A stretch of 64,000 bases of DNA. Origin: Isoetes taiwanensis (taxonomy: Eukaryota > Streptophyta > Lycopodiopsida > Isoetales > Isoetaceae). Shown one piece after another: positions 11,831-22,924 of this stretch. Every line of letters begins with the position of its first letter. Position 1 is the first letter of the stretch. Position numbers and translations under genes: made by a program. The DNA is taken from contig JAJEKV010000063.1 of NCBI GenBank assembly GCA_021234155.1, positions 7,274,095 through 7,338,094 on the forward strand, written 5' to 3'. The notes under the pieces are model-generated. The model saw nothing but the letters and a program-made list of their open reading frames with translations. It had not been told where the DNA came from and did no database searches.

Positions 11831-12960
11831 TCAGTAGAACCTCCAAAAAGTTGAAGGTGTTCCTAGCAAAACCTTCAATCTCAATGGTTTAGAACCTCCA
11901 GGTTGCTTAAGGCAACCATTCTGTGTGAGAAAACTCCACGACAAAAGCTCAAACACAAATTTTAAATCACTTTCCCAAATCAGAAAAAAAGACTGTCTTG
12001 GAAAAGATGATGCCATATGCAGACAAACAAGGATTTGATCATGATTTTAAATGCCATAGCTGCTTCAGATCTTGAGGAATGCTAGGAAAAAAGTTAGATG
12101 TCTTATGAATAGCACAAATCACTCAGTTATGCATTTTTGACTGGGTCAAAACTTGGTCAATATCCTTGGTAGAGAGTGATTTACTGCAAATCCAAAAAGG
12201 TAGATCTATTTTCTGTTTTGATGCTTGGATCTCCTTTCAATATGCTTGCATACAATGGTCAAATATACTTTTTGCATAAACAGATGCAAAATATCCTGGA
12301 ATTTCTTATTTTGATCTGACAGACTGTCACAAATTTTTCAAAACGCAAAGGGGAAATTTTACTCAAAAATATCTCCAAGGGTCGGATTTTCATTCATTCA
12401 AGAGTAACACAATCATTAAGCAGAATCCCAAGCTCTGTCTCTTGGGCACAAGATCAAATAGGTCTTTATATCAAGAAATCAATTGGTAACATCAGGTAAT
12501 CCACAGATGTCTGATGCCTGGAAGGCAAATTCAAGCATAAGTATTCAAAATCGGTCTTTCCTGAGAAGTTTTGATCAAATCCTTTGCCCAAAGCCCTCGA
12601 AAGTCTTCTGTGTTGTCTTCCCGCTATTCAAAGTGCCCTGTTCTGGGCTGTTCTTGGCAAATCCGGGTCAGAAACTTGTCTTTTAGTTTAATTATAAAGT
12701 TCTTGGTGTAGTTTAGGCAGATCCGAAGGCATATCTCAATGATTAAGTGGTTAATCTTGGTTAAATTGCCGGATCTTGGCATGATAGCGATTTTACGATT
12801 CTTGGAAAGCTTCTCGATATATCCCATAGGCGTTTATGAAAAGGGTAGCTCAGGTATATAAGGGATAGCACAGTCAGACTATTAAAATGACGTGCTATGC
12901 CCACGTGGGATTCGGTCCGTTACCGCCCCACACACCCGGGTGTACCATGTGGCGGGGGGA
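11831..12960. other. Intergenic DNA with no gene seen
   Basis: No coding region or known repeat could be supported. Near 12855 there is a TATATAAGG box followed about 40 bp on by CCCACGTGGGA, a palindromic G-box-like sequence. This could be a promoter or part of an old LTR, but nothing recognisable follows it. Confidence 0.4.
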
Positions 12961-12968
12961 GATTGGAT

Positions 12969-13857
12969 CAGTGTTGTTTACGTACCTGTATTTTACGTTT
13001 ACATACGTCCCGTACCTTCCTCACAGTACTAAACGTACTATACCTATAAGTTGACAAGTCCAATTGGGCTCTTGTTTTATTAATACCGTACGTAACGTAT
13101 TAATACATATAGTACCTATGATACGTACTTTAAAAAAAAAAAGCGTCCAAATGACATTTGACCAATAGAATTGGTGAAATTATAAATTAGAGAAAATACT
13201 TTATTATATATTATAGAGAATAGGAGTAAAAAACACATTAGGAGACTTTAGACATTAGGGAAATTATGGAATTGTAGTTAAAAAAAAAACAATTTTCTTG
13301 CAAATAAAAACCCAAAACCTCTGCGTTTTTCCCCTCTTTCTTCTTACCCTAGCCGCGGAATCACAATGAAGATGGAGATGCAGACCCACCTTTCTCCTTC
13401 TTTTGTTATGGCAGGAGGCAGACCTTCTCCTTAATACTTCAGTAGCTTTGCATTCATGCCAGGAAAGAAATACAAAGGTCATCGGTGGTTAATAGCTTCA
13501 GATGCAACAAATGAGCAACATTACTTAAATTTATTTATCTGTGGCTGTAGATTGCAAACTAGAATATATCACTGGTACTGCTTCTAGAGTACGGGTTCAT
13601 TATTTAAAACTTGAAGTTCTTCATACTACTTGTTATTACAACTATTTCAACTGCAATACAAGAAATAATAGTTTTAAAAAATTATAGGAAGTACTTAACG
13701 TACTGTACATAAAGTACGTATTTTATGTATTTAATAAGTATTTTATAATTCCGAAAAACGTATTTAAAGTACTTTTTAAATGAGAGGTATGCATACGGTT
13801 TTAATACGTTAAGTACGTATAATACCCGTACTGTACTTAACGTACCTGACAACACTG
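12969..13857. mobile_element. hAT-type non-autonomous element with GTAC-rich ends
   Basis: It begins CAGTGTTGTTTACGTACC and ends GTACCTGACAACACTG. A perfect 8-bp duplication, GATTGGAT, flanks it at 12961-12968 and 13858-13865. Both ends, some 150-200 bp each, are rich in GTAC and ACGTA words as in the 11313 copy. The middle (about 13150-13680) is different, AT-rich, and includes a stretch near 13310-13440 (CCCTAGCCGCGGAATC) that might be host-derived. No intact gene. Confidence 0.88.
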
Positions 13858-13878
13858 GATTGGATAGGGGAGAATCTA

Positions 13879-13906
13879 GGCTTTTTTTTTTTTTTTTTTT
13901 TTTTTG
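13879..13906. repeat. Poly(T) tract
   Basis: A run of about 26 T residues followed by GAGGGGGGG, next to the right end of the hAT-type element. It could be the tail of a minus-strand retroposon, but no body is recognisable. Confidence 0.8.
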
Positions 13907-14089
13907 AGGGGGGGTAGATAGGAAAAAAAAATTTAGTTCATAGAGTTTGGCACGTTTCCCAAGAAACCAAAAATCAAGGTCTAAATGAGTCCTTTTTTGA
14001 AAATTCTTTTTTTGCAGACAGAATCTTTTTTGATGCTCTATGCCATGGAAACATCTTTTTAGCAAAATGAACTCTTTGACTTTTGGGCT

Positions 14090-14460
14090 CAATATGGGTG
14101 AGAACATGGTGAGGTGGCAAGGAGGTAAGGTGAGTTGGCTAGATGAGGATGACATGGCAATGAGAGATGATGAGGTGTCAAACAAGTTGGCAAAGTATCC
14201 TTTTTCTAGTCAAATTAAAACTTTTGATGAGATGGAAGTGACGTGTGTGACACGTGTGTCATGATGTGGAGGCATTGGTGATGATGTGGCATGATGACAT
14301 GTCCCCTTATTGGTCAAAATAACATGTTTAGGAGAATTTTTGAAGAAAATAGAGTTTTAATGAGGGGTGACATGTGTGTGTGATGACATGGCAATGGTGA
14401 TGATGTGTATGATGATTTGGCAACTTTTGAGTGGTGACATGGGTCAACTTGGTGCTAGTG
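14090..14460. repeat. GATGATGTGG/GATGACATGG imperfect repeats
   Basis: A purine- and TG-rich stretch with many imperfect copies of TGATGATGTGG and TGATGACATGG and no coding sense. A short word pair (TTGGCAAAG...CTTTTTCTAGTCAAA near 14190) recurs inverted near 17500, on the other side of the transposase pseudogene. This may mark the arms of that element. Confidence 0.55.
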
Positions 14461-14479
14461 CATATAAAATTGCAAACTT

Positions 14480-17052
14480 TAGTCAATAATTTGATCCTCT
14501 TTAGTTTTTGGTTCCTCTTTAGAAGAAACTGTACCAGAAAATAACTCCTTGGCAGCCTCCACAATATCATGTGCATTCTCTATCTTAGTATCAGGATATA
14601 GGAGTTGGACCATTCTGATCCATCTCTTTAATTCAGCAGCCTTGCCATCATGTTCTCCCTTTCCGTGGTTTGAACCAAAGTAATTCCACATCATATGAAT
14701 TAGAGTCTGATAAGAGTATCTAGCAATAAAATAAAATGGCCTTGCGGCTTTGAATTGTGATGCAAAGACCATCGGAAAAACCCGGTGCCTACGTGGTTTT
14801 GAGTCCTTGCTCTTCCATATAATTGAAGTGCATATTAAAGCAATGCGCACTAATAATAAGGTATCATGTTTTGCGGTCATCCGATATATAATAATGTGTT
14901 TCTTTTACTACTTCACCATTCTCAGCCACATGATAAGTAATGTGGACAAGAATGGTCACTTGCACGCTTGTCCAGTATTGAGATTGCATCTGTGTTCTCT
15001 CTTTCAATGTGTAATTTTCCGCAAAATCTACCACTGACACTATGACATCTGAAGGGAGATTATCGAGCATTTCCTAAACCTGCTTTTTATCTTGCCATTT
15101 GTATTTGAAATTGTGGAGGGGAAATTTTTCCAACCTGTCTTTGAGTTTGCTTATTAGCACTGCTGGTGTGGTCTCTTTGTATTGGTGTTTCAAAACTTTC
15201 TTAGGCTCTCCACGTTTATCCACACCTCCATGTTCATAGTCGATGTACTCCCATTTCACAACCTCCTCACTCTCTAATTCCTTGGGGCAGATTTCAAACT
15301 TCTTTATCCCACACTCACTACAAGTACCGGCCAAGACAATCCTTACTATAGAATTCATCAATCTCACCCTTTCCGCAAACAATACATTTCCAAAGATCAT
15401 CGATGTTCAGAAAAATCTTGCACTCACAAGTACATGACTTTGAGTGCTTCTTCCTGAATTTAGTTAAACCATCCAGCAGCATTTGTAACCTGACATGATG
15501 TATGCAACAACAAGTGTTATACTCTGCGAGCTTCACTACAAACCACGGCTTCAAATTTTGAAAAGCTGAAGCTCCAACTTTGACATTTGGATGTTTTGCT
15601 TTGAAAGCTTTATAGAGTTGCATCTAAGAACAAAACAATAGTTGATTATCAATCTCAAACGCCAAACCGCAAACATGAACCTCAAACTATAATAATGAAA
15701 TTCCAAACCACAAAATAAAACAATATCCATTAGAAACCTTAAAATCACAATCTAACCTAAAACCACAATCCATCAAACCATAATCTAGACCCACAATGTA
15801 ATCCACAACCACAATCACAAGAAAATTGAAACCAAAAACCACGTTCCAATCCAAAACTACAATCTAATCAAAACCATAATCTAGAACTACAATGTAATCT
15901 ACAACCACAACCAAGTTTAAACCACAATGCAACGAATCACAATATGACTTGAACCACAGTTTAATCTAACCACAATGTAATCCAAAACCACAATCTATTC
16001 CAACCATAATGCAATCTATCTTGGATCTAAAAGTATAATATACTATCTACAATACACAATCTATAATCTGTTACAGAGGATCTAGAGAAAACTGTGATCA
16101 AATCAAGCTTGAAAGAGTAGATAGATAATAGAGTAGTAACTAACTTGGCTTTGCTCTAAGTAATGTGTAGCATGCTCTTCTCTGATATTTCTTTCAAGTC
16201 TTCTAGATTTCACATCCTTTGTGTTTGGAGAGACCCTAGTATTAGAAATCCAAAAATCCTATACAAGAGCAATGACAGAATCAGAAATGGAATCACATCT
16301 TCTTCCCCTTCTATAGTACACCCATTTTCCTGAATTGCAATTTATCTCAAATTTGTCTCTCTTGCAGTGATCAAATTTCTTGGATGAACATCAAGAACTT
16401 TTCCCATTTTTTCAGTGCTTTTACGTTTCATTGCCTATTGCCATTGCTAAACAAGATTTTTTAGCAGCCATACAATCTAGACTAGTTGATTGCTTCATGA
16501 TATGGATTGAATCTCTGATATTATCTATTATGGTTGTTTTTGCTTCCAGATTCTTCAAGAGATCCCCAACTATCTCTTCCATAGCTTTATGTTCTAGTAC
16601 ATCAATCAATATTTCTCGTTTAATCTGGAGATTCATTGTTTTGTTTGCCTCAAGAATGAATTGACGGTGTTTAACACTACTCTCCTTTTTGTTGCACCAC
16701 TTTTATCCAACCCATCTTGACCTCCAATCTTCACCAATGCCTCATTAGCTTCTTTTTGTCTTTTTCTCTGTCTTTGTTTCTTCAGACGTTCTTGCTCAGA
16801 TCTCTTTTTTCTCTTCTTGATATTCTTTATAGTATTGTCCACAATACTAGGATCATGACTGATTGATATATCATCTGCATTCTCAAGATTGACACTAGAA
16901 ATAGTTGCATGTTCTAAACCACAATCTGAAACTTCCCCAGATTGAATTTCTTTCAACAATGATCTCAAACTCACCCTAACAAATGGATCTTCATTCTGAA
17001 TGTTCTGGATTTCTTCATCTGCCATATCTAAGAATACATCTTTCTTCTCCAT
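14480..17052 (-). pseudogene. DDE-type transposase pseudogene with several frameshifts
   Basis: The piece from 17052 to 16290 gives a lysine-rich start, then, after a one-base shift near 16670, KHRQFILEANKTMNLQIKRE and LEHKAMEEIVGDLLKN. Another shift leads to KSTEKMGKVLDVHPRN. An exon near 16290-16145 ends REEHATHYLEQSQ. The exon from 15623 has CCCIHHVRLQMLL and CX2C pairs (CTCEC, CIVCGKG), shifts again at about 15335, and continues CSECGIKKFEICP. Then come VIVSVVDFAENYTLKE and VVKETHYYISDD, and finally MMWNYFGSNHGKGEHDGKAA. The DFAEN, SDD and GSNHGKGEHDG signatures match a transposase family common in animals and found in some plants whose name I cannot give with confidence. At least four frame breaks make it non-functional. 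Confidence 0.7.
15640..16070. repeat. AACCACAATCTAATC-type minisatellite in an intron
   Basis: A degenerate tandem array of 11-20 bp words such as AACCACAATCTAATC and ACCACAATGTAATC. It lies within the inferred intron of the transposase pseudogene, between its exons at 16145 and 15624. Confidence 0.75.
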
Positions 17053-17801
17053 TTTTCAGAAATGAGGAACAAACTCCCTCTACGTTTCCACCGTTTGAGC
17101 ATTTGAAAAGATTCCCTCCAGTATTAATGAAGTGGTTGGTTATTATTAGAATTACTCATCGGTTACTGGAAAAGGCATCAACGTAATCAATGTTATACAA
17201 ATTCTCAAACCACAAATGCATTTCTTAAACCACAAATACAAGCTATACTTTTAAGCTATTTGGGGGGGACATGGGGGACACCAAAACTGATCCACTATAG
17301 CGTGAATCCACCCACTTCTCTTGATTCCTTTAGGAATTTTTGCACTTTCTCTCTCTTATTTTGATTTTTAGAGAGAGAATTTGACCCTAGATCATGGGGG
17401 TGGCCAAATTAAGTGGAATTTTTTGCTTTTACAAGATGATGGTGGGATGGTGGATGTGTGAGGTGTGAATGGTGTACGGATGACATGTTTTGACTAGAAA
17501 AAGTTTCCTTTGCCAATTTGCTATAGGATATGAAGGCTAGGCATGGAATTTGGAGGCATATGGGATCTTTTGCATAGAAGAGGAGATGAAGAGCTTAAGA
17601 TATGGATCACGTGAAATAGTCATGTGATCTTTCATGAATGTCTTCACCCTGGTCTTCAAGTGTCCACTTATGATCTCTAGGGATATGGTCTCTTCAAATC
17701 AATGGTGTTTGTGTATCTGTGCTCAAATCAACATGCAGGCATAAGTAAATCAACATGTGTCTTGCTCTTCTATGCTGCCATAGCATGAGCAACCCCTAGA
17801 C

Positions 17802-18149
17802 GTGGATGCACAATTAGCACAGGTATATTTTGAGGAGGCAGAAGCTATGAATATTGGCCGCATCACTCGTAGTAGATCTAGGGCAGCAGCAGCTACTGCT
17901 GCTACAAATGCAAGTGTGACAATTTCTAGAGGAAGAGGTCGTAATCGTAGAAGAGGGAGCCATTGTCCTAGGACAATTGTTACAAGAGCATCTAGTAGTG
18001 CTTCAGGTGTTGTTGTTGCAAGTACTTTTAAAAATGTTGATTCTGAAATGTTTAAGGCAAACCATAACGAACAGGAATTTCATTTTAGCTTCGGAGATGA
18101 GCCTCTTGGTTCTGATTTTGCTAATTATGATAGCACGTTGAATTTGTAA
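17802..18149 (+). CDS. Small uncharacterised ORF, possible hAT transposase C-terminal tail
   Basis: The frame has no ATG until the MNIG codon; the first codon of the open stretch is GTG and a CCCCTAG acceptor-like site precedes it, so this is probably a last exon. It encodes about 115 residues: an acidic stretch, a serine/arginine/alanine-rich middle (RITRSRSRAAAA, SRGRGRNRRRG), and an acidic C terminus (FHFSFGDEPLGSDF). No domain is recognised. About 360 bp downstream is a hAT-like terminus (ACGTGATAACACTG at 18497-18510), so it may be the disordered tail of a decayed hAT transposase. That link is an inference from position. Confidence 0.4.
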   Translation: MDAQLAQVYFEEAEAMNIGRITRSRSRAAAATAATNASVTISRGRGRNRRRGSHCPRTIVTRASSSASGVVVASTFKNVDSEMFKANHNEQEFHFSFGDEPLGSDFANYDSTLNL

Positions 18150-18477
18150 CTTTTGTTTGTTCATTGTTTTGCTTGACTTTTTATGTTAAATAAGTACATG
18201 GTAATCTGTTAAAGCTTTATGTTAACTAGTGCATTGAGTTAAACGTTTGGAAACACAGTTAGTGAACTATTTGGAACCCAAATATGGTGCTGTTATTCAA
18301 AAATATTACGTTAATCTGTTACCTTAGGTGCATATTTTAAGTTTTTTAAGTTTTCTAACGTTTTTAAAGGTTTTAATGTTTGCAAAGTTTTTAACATTTT
18401 TTATGGAATAAAAACGTATTCTAAGATTTTAAAAACCAAAAATAAAAAATGTTGGAAATACTTAAAAAAAATATGCA

Positions 18478-18510
18478 ACCCGTACGGTATGCAACTTACG
18501 TGATAACACT
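18478..18510. mobile_element. Possible hAT element terminus
   Basis: ACCCGTACGGTATGCAACTT leading to ACGTGATAACACTG resembles the right ends of the two GTAC-rich hAT elements (ACGTAAACAACACTG). I could not find the partner terminus or a matching 8-bp duplication of CTCAGACC, so it is a lone end. Confidence 0.35.
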
Positions 18511-18549
18511 GCTCAGACCAGGAAGAAATGGTCTTTTTGTAAACCCTAA

Positions 18550-18625
18550 CTTTAAGCTTGGCGTGGTAAGGTTGGAGTTGGGAGGTCACGGGTTCAAATT
18601 TGGGTTGAGGGGGGCAAAAAGAACA
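18550..18625 (+). repeat. SINE-like stretch with tRNA-type internal promoter words
   Basis: TTGGCGTGGTAAGG resembles an RNA polymerase III A box, and CGGGTTCAAATTTGGG, some 35 bp later, resembles a B box (consensus GGTTCRANYCC, last two positions off). No cloverleaf can be folded by eye and no target duplication was found. Confidence 0.35.
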
Positions 18626-18699
18626 TATATACTACTAATACATGAGCTTTTTGCTCAAATATCCTGATTCAAGTTTTCTTCCTTTTCACATAAATCTAG

Positions 18700-19837
18700 T
18701 TTTCATCCTAATGGCTTACAGGTTAAGTAAAGGAGAATGATGAAGGCTTTCATGACATGCAGTGTTCAAGATAAATAGTTGGCCGGCCATTTGCCCTCCG
18801 CCTCATCTGTCTATAGTTTTAGAAATTGTCATTTTTGCATCCATATCAAATCCCCTTGGAATCCCCTATTATTGTGCTACATATTTATTTTTACAAATCT
18901 GAACTGAATGTGGATATACAGCAAAAGCATAAGCACAATACAATATGGCATCTTCCATTCAAATCATGTACACAAGTGCTGCAAATAGCCTGTTAATAAA
19001 GAAAAATAAATTGGATAATACATGGCTAAATAGAATGAAGTGTTAGATTTCCTTACCACATAGATTTTTATCCATATAACATGTCAAAGACCTTTCCAGT
19101 CTATGTTGCACAATAGTAAAGTTCATACTCCTCTCCAGTTTGACATGCTCAGCATGTTACTGCCTGATGGACAATGTTGAATGAAGCAAGTCGTTCCTTC
19201 TGGCCTTCATGGAATATAATCTTCGTGAACCTGCCAAAAATTGAATGTCAAATTGCATTTAATTAAAGTGGGTCTCATGCGATTCCCACTTTTTTTTTGG
19301 AACCCTCTTATTTCTAACAAAAAGGACGTGCATTTTGGGCTAATTTCTCATTGAAAAGAAGAATTTATTCGTGTGAGGTTGAATCCCTTCACGAAGACAT
19401 TTCGCTTAATGGCAAGTCGAGAAAAGTAAAAACACATCCAAAACCAAGGAAGTTGTCTATCTACTTAAAAAAAGTGCTAGTCTTAGAAGAATTTATATTT
19501 ATAAATGAGATCATTACAATATATATTACAATGGATAAAGATACCATGGCGGCTGTGCTGTCATAATGGTTACACCCTCTTCATGCACGAACCACCTAAT
19601 AGGAACAATGTGTGGAGCACCTCCCGATTTGTTCCATGACACGGGAGCAACTTAAAGATGATAAAAATCTGTCGAGGACGTGCTTCATGGGCCATGCGCC
19701 GGCCTGTCCAACCGATGTCATCATCCTCTTCTCGCCTCTTTTCTTGAGCATGTATTATCTAGAATCAAGTTACTCAAGTGATGCTAAAGACAAGACACAT
19801 TAAATAGGAGCCAAATCTGGGGGTCATTTCTGAAAAA
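18700..19837. other. Intergenic DNA with no gene seen
   Basis: AT-rich sequence without a supported coding region. The open frame near 19351 lacks any family feature and ends within low-complexity sequence. Confidence 0.4.
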
Positions 19838-20205
19838 GGCAAGTCTGAGGGACTTTCTCGATATATGAGTCAAGAAGTAGAGTGAAAAATTCAGGTTTGA
19901 AGGCCTTCTGTGGCTTGCAAAGCAGTTCAAAGTGAAAATGAGCAGGTCTGAGGGCCTTCCTCGACTAGTCCAAAGTGAAAAAGGCAAGTCTGAGGGTCTT
20001 TTTCGACTCGAGAGTCGAGAAAAACACCTCCGAGTAAAAAGGCAGATCTAAGAGCCTTTCTTGACTAGTCGAGAAAGGTAGCTCAGAGTAAAAACAGGCA
20101 GGTCTGAGTGCCTTTCTTGACTCGCGAGTTGAGAAAGGCAATTCAGAGTGAAAAGGCAAGTCTGAGGGCCTTTTTCAACTCGTTGAGAAAGGCAGATCAG
20201 TGAAA
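19838..20205. repeat. Palindromic minisatellite, about 60-bp unit
   Basis: About six imperfect copies of a unit built as GGCAGGTCTGAGGGCCTTT, a palindromic core such as CTCGACTCGCGAGTCGAG, AAAGGCAGCTCAGAGTG and AAAA. Each unit can fold on itself because the cores are inverted repeats. Units differ by substitutions and small deletions, so the array is old. Confidence 0.8.
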
Positions 20206-20986
20206 ACGGCTAGTTAGTAGGATATATTTTTTTTTTTAAAGCGAGGTCTCAATAGGTCAATACATTTGGTTTGTTAATAAGATTCTCAAGATAAGAGTGC
20301 TAGACTAAACATTTAAGTCTCCTTTTTTTTTAAGAAGAAAACGAACAACTTTCACGTATCATATCATATTACTATACTTTTATTCACATATGATCAAACA
20401 TGCAAAAGTGTGGAGAACCGACTTACCTTCAAACATGGTTTCTAGCTCCAATTTTATGGAGCACACTTGCCAGGAATTTCTATAATAGACTTTAGTTAAA
20501 TAGTTTGTACTGTCTTCTTGGAGCTCAATTCATGTAACACATTTCACATTAATACAAAATATTATGTTTATTACCTGTTGTACTTCTCTAATCTGAGATG
20601 CTTTGGTTAATGAATGCTAATGTATACTACTATATTACATTGAAAGAAAATAATGTAGACAGCTATAAGATTGTAGACTGTGAACATATGGTTAAGTTAT
20701 TCATTCATAGAAATAAGACATTCGTCATATTTAAACTTTTGTAATTCAAAACTTCATGCAATTAGCATGTTCATATAACTTCAAGAACTTGGTACATACG
20801 AGTTTGCTTTGTTTTGCAATCATAAATCTAAACATCATTCTGTAAAACCGTGCATTTGTAGTGACATTATTAAACTTATCACAAAATGGACCAGAATTTG
20901 GAAATCTGATATATATAAATCTTATCTGATGGGTAACATTGACGTAGAACTCAGATGTAAGTAAATTGCTAAAATGAATGAAACAA

Positions 20987-22850
20987 TCAATCTAAATTTC
21001 TGCCATCTTCATAGTAGTTTATATCTGGCAACTCTGCTTCTAAGGCCAACATCTCCAATTCCAAATCCTTCATAATGCAGAAAATCCACAAAATATATGC
21101 TGCATGAATGATCTTGGCTGCCCTGCCAACATGAATAGGCAAAGCCTTGAGGATCCTAAACTTCTCTTTCATTATCCCAAAACCATTCTCTACACAAACT
21201 CTGCCCTTGCAAATCCTCTTGTTGAACCTGCCAGAAGCCCCTGTGCCATCTGATACCTTCATCAAGAACCTTCTACTTGGATATGCTGAATCCTCTAAAA
21301 GCATTGGTGGAATACTGGTCACATCTGCATCTAGGATTTCACCTCTCCTGTTAATCTTTTTTCCACTCATTTGGACAATAGGTTCCTGGAAAATTTGAGT
21401 TGATGCTAGCCTCTTGTACAATAGAGTTTTCTTGAACTGTTTGGAATCATGCACCGATCTTGTCCTACTAACACACACATTGATAAACACTCTAAAGAAG
21501 AGATCCTATCCTCCTGGTAGCTTCCAACATTCAGGCAGGAATGCCTCTTGTGTCTGTTGTAGTAATCATCCCCTTTGTCTTTCCTCCACGGCTTTCTGTA
21601 CAAGAAAATGTGAGAACCATCAACAGCACTGAAAATACTAGGCAAACAGAGAACCATCAACAGCACTGAAAATACTAGGCAAACATGTGGCATCTTCAAA
21701 TTCCTTCATGATATCATGGAGTCTCTGGCCCGAGGGTAAGGCAATGAATTACTTGTAAAGCATGGTCTTGGATGCTAAAACTAAAGTCACATTCTTGGTA
21801 TATTTCTCCTAAATGCTTGTCTCCATGTTCTTCAGATAATACAAGAGCTTGTTGTGCTGCCTCCTTGATCCTCTCCATCTTTTCCACGCCTAGTTCCTCA
21901 TTCACCTCATCCTGAAATGTCTGAGGAACCTCTTCCTCTCCATCCTTCAACTCTTCTTCAGACTCCCCTTCTTGAGTTTCCATCACGATCACAGACTCTG
22001 CATCCCTGGCAACCTATTCTTCGAATCTTAAAGTCCCCTGAATTATATTCTGAGTATTCACCAGCATGGTCCCTACTAATGGGTTGATGGTATCTATTCT
22101 TCTCCTAAACAGTTGCAGATCTGGAGAGCCAAGGGCTGCTGCTTTTTTGAGCTCTTCCGACATGTGTCAGGCAGAAGAGATCATGTCCTCCTGGCAGCTT
22201 CCGACATTCAGGTAGGAAGGCCTCTTGTGTCTGTTGTAGTAATCATCCCATTTGCCTTTCCTCCACGGCTTTCTGTACAAAAAAATGTGAGAACCATCAA
22301 CAGCACCAAAAATACTAGGCAAACCTGTGGCATCTTCAAATTCCTTCATGATATCATGGAGTCTCTGGCCCTAGGTTAAGGCAATTAATTTCTTGTAAAG
22401 TATGGTCTTGGATGCTAAAACTAAAGTCACCTTCTTGGTATATTTTTGGACTGTGGCTTTTCCAACATAAAACCTTTGACCAACATGCAATGGCATCTCA
22501 CCATGAGCAAGAAAATAGAGTATATAGCTACAGCTTTCCTAGGATCTATAGGGGGCCTGACTTTCTCCCCTGGTCTGATCAGGTATGGCACAATAAGTCC
22601 AACCAGTTTTTCAAATGACCCTCTCGTCATTCTGTAAAACTGATGCCACATATCATCTTTGAATGACGGAAAGCAATTCCAGACATGATTGTCAATGTTA
22701 TCCCATTGAGTGGTTTGTCTAGGACATACCCAAAATCTTCTTGGTGGTCTTCTTAATCGAGATATTGCAGCCAGGAGTGAGATGGAAGATGCACATGGAA
22801 AACTAGTGTTGTCTTCCAAAGAATCTTCTTCATCCACTATTGCCATAGGA
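20987..22850 (-). pseudogene. PIF/Harbinger transposase, rearranged by an internal duplication
   Basis: Reading from 22850 the order is: an acidic start, a Harbinger N-terminal region (WHQFYRMTRGSFEKLVGLIV, PYLIRP, PPIDPRKAVAIY), a frame break, VGQRFYVGKATVQKYTKK, an in-frame TAG, then MKEFEDATGLPSIFGAVDGS and HIFLYRKPWRKGKWDDYYN. The AVDGSH aspartate is the first catalytic acid of DDE_Tnp_4. A near copy of that block recurs at about 21505-21805 and leads into the rest of the nuclease (LLEDSAYPSRRFLMK, FNKRICKGRVCVENGFGIMK). Between the copies, 21806-22179 encodes an acidic helical stretch (ELKKAAALGSPDLQLFRRRI, ETQEGESEEELKDGEEE) that may come from the partner DNA-binding protein of the same element. 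Frame breaks and the duplication make it inactive. Confidence 0.8.
21505..22445. repeat. About 280-bp direct duplication within the Harbinger gene
   Basis: The block 21505-21805 matches 22180-22445, with shared words such as CTTGTGTCTGTTGTAGTAAT and GATATCATGGAGTCTCTGGC. Inside the left copy a further short duplication of about 37 bp (AGAACCATCAACAGCACTGA...) lies at about 21613-21686. The right copy lacks it. Confidence 0.85.
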
Positions 22851-22924
22851 TCCTCGAGCTCGTTTGCTTGGATTAGGTCCAGCAGAATTTCTGCATTGCT
22901 AAACCTAGCACAATATCCTTAAGA

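Noticed and set aside
13682..14185. Minus-strand open frame over the poly(T) tract
   Set aside because: It runs through the hAT element end and a homopolymer; there is no family signal.
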